This document shows, in pieces, positions 1 to 4,990 of a stretch of DNA of 6,202 bases. Source of the stretch: Spirochaetaceae bacterium (GTDB taxonomy: Bacteria; Spirochaetota; Spirochaetia; CADAEX01); the NCBI GenBank assembly GCA_009778835.1, contig WRFK01000096.1, positions 1 through 6,202 of the forward strand, written 5' to 3'. How positions within the stretch are numbered: the first letter of the stretch is position 1; each line of letters starts with the position of its first letter. Made by a program: the position numbers and the translations under genes. Under the pieces are notes generated by a model. That model did not search any database. It was not told the origin of the DNA and saw only the letters and a list, made by a program, of their open reading frames with translations.

Positions 1-879
1 CAGGGTTAACAGTAAAGAGCCATCTTGCCCAAATAATTTTGGTTCCTCTTAGATATCCTGAAAAAAATTTTCCTGAAAAAGAATTTACATATGTCTCTGA
101 TAAAATACCTATATAATTATATGACTTCAATGGATCTTCTGTTTTTGGCTCTACTTTTGTATCCAGAATTCTCGCATATGATAATTTCTGGTCTGCTCTC
201 TCTATTACGAAATTTCCTGTTTTTTTACCTGTTTGATAATCATAAGAATAAAGAAAATCGCCTTTTTTAATTTTTCTATTCTTGCCTTTATTAATTATTA
301 CGCTCCCCTGATATATATCAACTATCCTGAAACTATCTGCCAATTCCTCAAATTCAGCCACAACATATTCAAACTGGTTAATAATTTTATCAAGGCTGTT
401 TGCTATTACCCCTCTCCTGTTTTTACCCCAGCCTATCGCAGAAACAGAAAGGTCTTTCCTGGTATCATTTATATAATTTTCAATTGTAAAATTTATGGTG
501 AGCTTTAAAAAAAGGCCGCTTGTTTCTGATTCTGTAATATCAAATTCTGTTATTTCGGGACAAATTGAATATCTGTGCATTTTTTTAACTTGCTCAACAT
601 TACTTTCCGATGGCAATGACTCTGAATAATCAAAAATATTAAAAATTCCCGAAGCATCAAGCATATCTATAAAACTTTTATTTATAGATGATGATATATT
701 TTTATTCTCTTCTATCAATAAGTCTATAAAATCTATTTCTGACAGACCTATATCCTGCGGCAAACTTGTCCATGTAAGACCGCCGTAATAGACAGAAATG
801 AGCTCTTTATTATGTTCAACAGAATATAAATAAAATGTAAAAAGGAAAAAGATTATAGCGATAAGTTTTTTTTTATCAT
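1..879 (-). CDS. Partial exported protein, CsgG/FlgT-like, with out-of-frame start at an A9 tract
   Basis: The minus strand is open for 288 codons from 865 to the left edge, so the C-terminus is missing. The only sensible start is the ATG at 879-877, but nine A's (T's at 866-874) put it one base out of frame; read directly it stops at 855-853. With a -1 shift or one extra A the product starts MIKKKLIAIIFFLFTFYLYS, a basic N-terminus plus a hydrophobic run like a signal peptide, about 293 residues to the edge. Residues about 45-85 resemble the small N-terminal fold of CsgG/TolB-type proteins. Residues about 107-180 (PEITEFDI, SAIGWGKNRRGVIANSLDKI) fit the CsgG-like core. Residues about 192-240 (GSVIINKG, KKGDFLYSYD, LSYARIL) match the KxGD and SxAxI pattern of FlgT/CsgG C-terminal domains. 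The family is inferred from pattern, not alignment. It lies 47 nt after the lipoprotein stop with no clear Shine-Dalgarno, probably in the same operon. Envelope assembly or secretion is a guess. Confidence 0.6.
866..874 (-). repeat. A9 homopolymer at codons 2-5 of the left-edge gene
   Basis: On the coding (minus) strand the start reads ATG AT followed by nine A's and CTT. In the start frame the codons are ATG ATA AAA AAA AAC TTA, which closes after eight codons. The long frame needs ten A's, seven A's, or a -1 shift. The zero-frame codons give A AAA AAC, a classic X XXY YYZ slippery heptamer, and slipping there resumes exactly at CTT. The tract can therefore slip in replication, transcription or translation, and it is also where a sequencing indel is most likely. 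Confidence 0.85.
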
Positions 880-926
880 ATTTATAATTGCCAGCCTATA
901 AATTTGAAATTAATTTTAATTTACCG

Positions 927-2690
927 TTAGTGTACTTTAGTAATTAATACACTGTCAATAAAAGTTGTCTTGGTTTCATAATTATTTAAGATATAAATAT
1001 CATAATTTCCGGAAGTAATATTATTAATTATAAAATTTTCACTCCCTTCTTTTATATTGCGCGAAAAAATATCAACACCCGATGGATCTCTTATTACAAT
1101 AGCGCAATCGCCTGCTATAATACTTACTTCCATATTGCCGGATAAGCTGATCTTAGCGCCTGCGCAGATCCATCCGCCCGGTTTTAGAACAGCCAGGCCA
1201 TTATTAACTACAGCGCCATCATTTTTAAGAGGTGAAATGTTTTCCATATATTCAAATCCCTCTGCAAAAATGAGGCTTTTGCCAAATATTTCCGAATTAT
1301 AATCTCTAAAACAAAATGGAGCTACTGAATTTTTTCCATCAATAGTTCTTGTATAGACACCTGCTTCATCAAAAAGCAAGGGGCATGATCCGCTGCCTAT
1401 TGTAGTTTTCCCAGAGCTCCCCGGCCGGTTAGGGAAAACAGGCAAAAATGGGATATCCTCACGGCAAACAGTTTCTCCATTCATTATCCATATAATAGCG
1501 CATGAATTATTGTTGGGATAAAAAGAAACAGTAAGATTTAGTATGTCATTTAAAGTGCTCATGCTGCGATATGCTTTGCTTTTGAATTTATTTGTCCCTG
1601 AAACAATTTCACAGTAATATAGAGTCCTGCTATCCTGACCTACAGAAATTCTGAAATTTTCATCTTCCGAGTAAGTATTAAAAAAAGGAAAACCTTGTGA
1701 AAGATCGGAAGAGTTTGAATAATCATCTATAAATTTAAGTTTTATTGAAAATGGCTGTAAAACACCCTCTTTTGAAAAAGGAATTACTATGTTTGGGATT
1801 TCAATACATTCATCTTTTTCAAAATAATATCCATATATTCCACCCCTGAAATCAGGCGAAGGTTCTCCAATTATTTTAAAATTACCATTATCGGCATCCA
1901 GATACCCGGAGTCGGAAATTTCGCCTCTAAAGTGAAAAAGTGTGGAATATGATGCTTCGGGGAGAAATTCTCTTGATTTCATTCTATTGGATTCAGAAAC
2001 AATAACAGCTGATGTTTTATATATAGCTGAACTGAACTTTTCAAAAGCTTTGTCCAAAGGCTTAAAAGGGAAAAGCTCAACAGTTATTGAATATGCCCCT
2101 TCAACAGTTGGAGTTGTCCAACTATATTTATTTGCCCCTTTTGAGTTATAACCCTCAGAAACAATATTTTTACCAATTATCCATCTAAAATAGGGATCAG
2201 AAAAACCATCTGCGTTAGTAGCAAAATCAGCAATAAGAAGGACTTTTTCCCCTGGGGCAGGATTTGGAGGATAAGACTGAATATTATTAATTCTGTAAGA
2301 ACTCTTTTCATTAAAGAAGTTTGTTATATTTGAAAAAACTAATTTATCCTGGTTGTAAACTTCAAATTTTACATGATAAATTCCTTTTTCAAGATTTTCA
2401 GGCAGTATTACTTCTCTTTTTCTGTTACTACTAACATAACTTCTTTCTATTTTATTTAAGGCAAGTTCTGTTCCTGCATCATCGTAAAGCAATATGTTAA
2501 GGTAATCAAACAAATATTCAGATTCATTATAAACAAGAGTTACAGGTAAAGCTGCGCCTGTTTCAAGTACAGATCCATTTTTTATTGTAAACAGTTGTAT
2601 TACTTCATCAGATCCGGTTGAATCCAATGGCCCTGCGCAGGAAACAATGAGACAAACTAGTATTATTATAGCGAAATGTTTTAAACACAT
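927..2690 (-). CDS. Large envelope lipoprotein with LamG-like domain
   Basis: This 587-residue protein has a type II signal peptide. A hydrophobic stretch (residues 6-17) ends in the lipobox LIVSC, so Cys18 is the predicted lipidated residue. Residues about 30-127 look like a beta-rich Ig-like domain (ENLEKGIYHVKFEVYN). Residues about 133-232 look like a second Ig/PKD-like domain (PGEKVLLIADF, WTTPTVEGAYSITVEL). Residues about 247-450 resemble a LamG/concanavalin-like sandwich: YYFEKDECIEIPN fits the opening strand, IIWIMNGETV the middle, and FDEAGVYTR the closing strand. The C-terminal 110 residues look like another small beta domain. No catalytic motif is visible, so a binding or structural role on the outer or periplasmic face is likely. 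The ATG is preceded by GTGAG, only a weak ribosome site; a TTGACA promoter lies upstream. The stop is 47 nt before the CsgG/FlgT-like gene, which suggests co-transcription. Domain calls are from pattern; the exact ligand is unknown. Confidence 0.85.
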   Translation of the reverse strand: MCLKHFAIIILVCLIVSCAGPLDSTGSDEVIQLFTIKNGSVLETGAALPVTLVYNESEYLFDYLNILLYDDAGTELALNKIERSYVSSNRKREVILPENLEKGIYHVKFEVYNQDKLVFSNITNFFNEKSSYRINNIQSYPPNPAPGEKVLLIADFATNADGFSDPYFRWIIGKNIVSEGYNSKGANKYSWTTPTVEGAYSITVELFPFKPLDKAFEKFSSAIYKTSAVIVSESNRMKSREFLPEASYSTLFHFRGEISDSGYLDADNGNFKIIGEPSPDFRGGIYGYYFEKDECIEIPNIVIPFSKEGVLQPFSIKLKFIDDYSNSSDLSQGFPFFNTYSEDENFRISVGQDSRTLYYCEIVSGTNKFKSKAYRSMSTLNDILNLTVSFYPNNNSCAIIWIMNGETVCREDIPFLPVFPNRPGSSGKTTIGSGSCPLLFDEAGVYTRTIDGKNSVAPFCFRDYNSEIFGKSLIFAEGFEYMENISPLKNDGAVVNNGLAVLKPGGWICAGAKISLSGNMEVSIIAGDCAIVIRDPSGVDIFSRNIKEGSENFIINNITSGNYDIYILNNYETKTTFIDSVLITKVH

Positions 2691-2736
2691 TTTCTCACTA
2701 TAATTTTAACATCAATAGTATATTAAAACAATAATT

Positions 2737-2766
2737 AAAATAATAATTTGCATTTAGTTGTGTCAA
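2737..2766 (-). promoter_or_regulatory. Candidate promoter of the lipoprotein gene
   Basis: On the minus strand a perfect TTGACA (2766-2761) is followed after 18 nt by TATTTT (2742-2737), a 4/6 match to the -10 consensus. Transcription would start near 2730, giving a leader of about 40 nt before the ATG. The region is so AT-rich that the -10 is uncertain. A second TTGACA at 2800-2795 lacks a good -10 and falls in the loop of the probable terminator. Confidence 0.35.
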
Positions 2767-2778
2767 TTCTTTTTATTG

Positions 2779-2810
2779 AAAAAGGCTATTGTTTTGTCAA
2801 ATTTTTAGCC
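2779..2810 (-). terminator. Probable rho-independent terminator of pepT
   Basis: On the minus strand GGCTA (2810-2806) pairs with TAGCC (2788-2784), followed directly by five T's (2783-2779). The 17-nt loop can fold further through TTG/CAA. It lies about 40 nt past the pepT stop and ahead of the lipoprotein promoter, where a terminator would be expected. The stem is short, so the call is tentative. Confidence 0.35.
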
Positions 2811-2847
2811 ACTCGCTATTTTTTTATTAATCGTGAGTAAAAATATA

Positions 2848-4104
2848 TTATTTTCCGGAATTAGCCCAAAGTTCTGCAAGGCAAATAATTACATTTGAAG
2901 CTTTAACCATAGAGGAAAGGACAGCCCACTCTTCCCTGCTGTGATAATTATGCCCGCCTGTAAAAATATTTGGACAGGGAATACCCATCTCGCTAAGCCT
3001 TGCCCCATCTGTTCCACCCCGTATTATTTTTTCAACAGGATCTGCTGCGCACTTTTTTACAGCCTCAAAAAGCAATTTTATTCCCAAACTTTCTTTGCCA
3101 ATATAATCTGCCATATTCCCATATTGTCTTTTAAAAGATAGATCTACCGAGCTTCCCGGATATAGCTGCTCTAATGTTTTAGCTGCTGACTCTACTGTTT
3201 TTATTCTTTTTTCCATATTAGTTTTATCAAAATCCCTTAGCAGCAAATCTACTTTTGCTTCCCCCAGATTGCCAGATATACCGTTTGCGCAATAATATCC
3301 ATACCTCTCATCTGTGGCTTCGGGGCTTTCCTGAGAAGGGAGCATCTGCACAAATTCAGAAGCAAGTTTTACGGCATTTATAAGTTTTCCGCGAGCTTTT
3401 CCAAGATGTATTACATTTCCTTTTATTTTTACAGTTGCGGAATATGCATTAAAACACTCCATCTCTATTGTCCCTTCGCCATCGCCATCAAGCGTATAGC
3501 AAAATAGAGATTTAACTTTTTCAACAGGGAATTTTGACATTCCGCGCCCGATCTCTTCGTCAGGGGTAAAAAAAATCTCTATAGGGCCATGATTTATCTC
3601 TTTATGGTTTATTATATACTCAGCAGCGCTCATAATTTCCGCAATGCCTGCTTTATCATCTGCACCTAAAAGGGTATTCCCATATGAAGTGATAATTGTT
3701 TCTCCCTTATATTTTTTTAGGTCAGGAAATTTTGATGGGGCAATCTCTGTTCCGTCAAGCTTTATGGTTTCTCCATTATAGTTTTCATGTATAACAGGTT
3801 TTATATTTTTTCCAGAAACATCGGCGGCAGTATCAACATGGGCAAGAAAACCTATTGTAGTAATGTTTTCATATCCTGGCGAAGGGGGAATTCTTGCAAG
3901 TATATATCCGTTTTCATCAAGAGATACATCTTCTGCCCCTATTTCACCAAGTTCCTGCTTGAGCATTTTTAGCAAATCCCACTGACAGTCTGTGGATGGG
4001 GAGGTTTGTGAATCCAGCGACGAGGTAGTTTCGATTTTTACATACCTTATAAATCTTTCAAGAAGTTTTTTTTCTTTGTTTTTTAATCTGTTATAATCAT
4101 GCAT
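2848..4104 (-). CDS. pepT: Peptidase T, tripeptide aminopeptidase (M20B)
   Basis: PepT is a cytosolic di-zinc aminopeptidase that removes the N-terminal residue from tripeptides, in the last steps of peptide breakdown. The 418-residue length suits the family. Family landmarks appear in order: PSTDCQW (36-42), the metal-site HVD (89-91), GADDKAGIAEIM with bridging Asp149 (147-158), TPDEEIGRG with catalytic and metal-binding Glu183/Glu184 (180-188), TLDGDGEG with Asp206 (204-211), the lid-domain GNVIHLGKARG (229-239), RDFD (290-293), RGGTDGARLSEMGIPCPN (362-379) and GGHNYH with His388 as the last metal ligand. All expected metal ligands are present, so it should be active. One difference is Leu234 where the E. 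coli enzyme has Pro after the lid-domain His. The ATG at 4104 gives the family N-terminus, but no Shine-Dalgarno precedes it. It faces away from the two-component operon and seems to be its own unit. Confidence 0.97.
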   Translation of the reverse strand: MHDYNRLKNKEKKLLERFIRYVKIETTSSLDSQTSPSTDCQWDLLKMLKQELGEIGAEDVSLDENGYILARIPPSPGYENITTIGFLAHVDTAADVSGKNIKPVIHENYNGETIKLDGTEIAPSKFPDLKKYKGETIITSYGNTLLGADDKAGIAEIMSAAEYIINHKEINHGPIEIFFTPDEEIGRGMSKFPVEKVKSLFCYTLDGDGEGTIEMECFNAYSATVKIKGNVIHLGKARGKLINAVKLASEFVQMLPSQESPEATDERYGYYCANGISGNLGEAKVDLLLRDFDKTNMEKRIKTVESAAKTLEQLYPGSSVDLSFKRQYGNMADYIGKESLGIKLLFEAVKKCAADPVEKIIRGGTDGARLSEMGIPCPNIFTGGHNYHSREEWAVLSSMVKASNVIICLAELWANSGK

Positions 4105-4111
4105 AGAATTT

Positions 4112-4142
4112 AATATATACTATAAAAAAACCGCTATTGCAA
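4112..4142 (-). promoter_or_regulatory. Possible pepT promoter, near-leaderless
   Basis: The minus strand carries TATAGT (4124-4119) and TATATT (4117-4112), both good -10 candidates, just ahead of the ATG at 4104. TTGCAA (4142-4137) is a 4/6 match to the -35, 19 nt from TATATT and only 12 nt from TATAGT, so neither spacing is ideal. If either -10 is used the leader would be very short, which agrees with the missing Shine-Dalgarno. Confidence 0.25.
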
Positions 4143-4145
4143 TGT

Positions 4146-4169
4146 ATTCCGGTGTCACAGCACCAGAAT
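4146..4169. repeat. 24-bp inverted repeat in the divergent intergenic region
   Basis: The arms ATTCCGGTG (4146-4154) and CACCAGAAT (4161-4169) pair at eight of nine positions around a 6-nt centre, TCACAG. The repeat lies just upstream of the pepT promoter candidates and about 50 bp from the response regulator repeats. No T-run follows it on either strand, so an operator for a dimeric regulator is more likely than a terminator. Confidence 0.5.
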
Positions 4170-4220
4170 GAATTTTCCATGATGGGATAAGTCAAAGTCT
4201 CTGCCTTTGCTATGCTGTTT

Positions 4221-4264
4221 TCTTCACAAAATCTTCATAAAATCAGAATAAATTCTTCACAAAA
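4221..4264 (+). promoter_or_regulatory. Pho-box-like 11-bp direct repeats, likely regulator binding site
   Basis: Four consecutive 11-bp units start at 4221, 4232, 4243 and 4254: TCTTCACAAAA, TCTTCATAAAA, TCAGAATAAAT and TCTTCACAAAA. The third is degenerate; the first and fourth are identical. OmpR/PhoB-family regulators bind 11-bp-period direct repeats in tandem. The 6-mers TTCACA, TTCATA, AGAATA and TTCACA, each 5 bp apart, fit the Bacillus PhoP pattern TT(A/T/C)ACA, with C or T at the fifth base. The 7+4 layout also resembles the E. coli Pho box (CTGTCAT then an A/T-rich 4-mer). The array sits 25 bp before a gene for exactly this type of regulator, so autoregulation is the natural inference. 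Confidence 0.65.
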
Positions 4265-4283
4265 TTGATTTATCATTTATACT
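4256..4283 (+). promoter_or_regulatory. Promoter of the response regulator-kinase operon
   Basis: The -35 is TTCACA (4256-4261, 5/6 to consensus), with a 16-nt spacer and a -10 of TATACT (4278-4283, 5/6). The -35 is itself the last 6-mer of the direct-repeat array, as in activated Pho-type promoters. The expected start falls at about 4289-4291, on or beside the ATG at 4290. No Shine-Dalgarno lies upstream, so the transcript is probably leaderless. Confidence 0.55.
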
Positions 4284-4289
4284 ATAAAT

Positions 4290-4988
4290 ATGGCACGAAT
4301 ATATATTATCGAAGATAACGAAGCAATACGCGAAGCTGTAAAAGGGTATCTTGAGCTAAATGAGCATGAAGTTGTGCAATTTGGCAAGATCGCAAAAGTT
4401 CTTGAAACAATAGATGCGAAAAAGCCCGATATAATCATTATTGATGTAATGCTTCCGGATGGAAGCGGTTTTAATCTTGCAAAACAGATAAGAAAAAAAA
4501 GCAATGTCCCTTTTATATTTCTTACAGCAAAAGATCAGGAGTCCGACAGGATCACAGGTTTTGAAATTGGGGCCGATGACTATGTTGTAAAACCTTTTTC
4601 CCCAAGGGAGCTGGTACTGCGTGTTGAGGCAATTTTAAAAAGAACAATCCCTTCTGCAACAGGCAGCAATAATCTAATATCAAAATGGATTTTGGAAAAT
4701 GATATTCTTGAAATCGATAAAAACAGCCATACAATCAAAGAAAACGGAAAAGATATTGAGTTAACAGCAGCAGAGTGGAAAATAATAAGTTATCTTTCTG
4801 AAAATTCGGGAATAGTTCTTTCCCGCGAAAAACTACTTGGCGAAAGCCTTGACTATTTTTATGAAGGATCTGAAAGGATCATTGATACTCATATAAAAAA
4901 TATCAGATCTAAAACAAAAAACCAAAACTGGCTTAAAACAGTACGCGGTTTTGGCTACAAGTTTGAAGGTAAACAGGAAAAGTTATAA
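4290..4988 (+). CDS. OmpR/PhoB-family response regulator
   Basis: This 232-residue cytosolic protein has the usual two-domain layout. The receiver domain (about 2-118) has the acidic pair Glu8/Asp9, the phosphoacceptor Asp52 in IIIIDVMLPDGSG, Thr79 in FLTA, and Tyr98 and Lys101 in GADDYVVKPF, so all phosphorylation and switch residues are present. A linker of about 15 residues leads to a winged-helix DNA-binding domain (about 136-227), with ELTAAEWKII, the recognition-helix region RIIDTHIKNIRSK and the C-terminal hairpin TVRGFGYKFE. It should be phosphorylated by the kinase encoded next to it, dimerise, and bind tandem direct repeats. A matching repeat array lies in its own promoter. The ATG at 4290 gives the standard family N-terminus. 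PhoB/PhoP-like orthology is suggested by the operator only; the kinase lacks the PAS domain typical of PhoR, so I give no gene symbol. Confidence 0.95.
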   Translation: MARIYIIEDNEAIREAVKGYLELNEHEVVQFGKIAKVLETIDAKKPDIIIIDVMLPDGSGFNLAKQIRKKSNVPFIFLTAKDQESDRITGFEIGADDYVVKPFSPRELVLRVEAILKRTIPSATGSNNLISKWILENDILEIDKNSHTIKENGKDIELTAAEWKIISYLSENSGIVLSREKLLGESLDYFYEGSERIIDTHIKNIRSKTKNQNWLKTVRGFGYKFEGKQEKL

Positions 4989-4990
4989 TG
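4975..4990 (+). promoter_or_regulatory. Ribosome binding site and coupled start of the kinase gene
   Basis: AGGA (4975-4978) lies inside the end of the regulator gene, 9 nt before the ATG at 4988. That ATG shares one base with the regulator's TAA stop (TAATG), so kinase translation is probably coupled to termination of the regulator. This Shine-Dalgarno is clearer than those of the promoter-proximal genes and fixes the kinase start. Confidence 0.75.

Noticed and set aside
233..508. A 91-codon open frame on the + strand
   Set aside because: It lies wholly antisense to the left-edge CsgG/FlgT-like gene, whose protein has coherent domain motifs. The + frame product has no recognisable motif and no ribosome site.
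2795..2800. A second perfect TTGACA on the - strand
   Set aside because: At 16-18 nt downstream there are only poor -10 matches (CAATAA, AATAAA, ATAAAA), and it falls in the loop of the pepT terminator candidate.
2806..2825. TAGC-CACTC-GCTA hairpin followed by seven T's on the + strand, resembling a terminator
   Set aside because: The stem is only 4 bp and no rightward gene lies upstream; the leftward hairpin using the same TAGCC fits the gene layout better.
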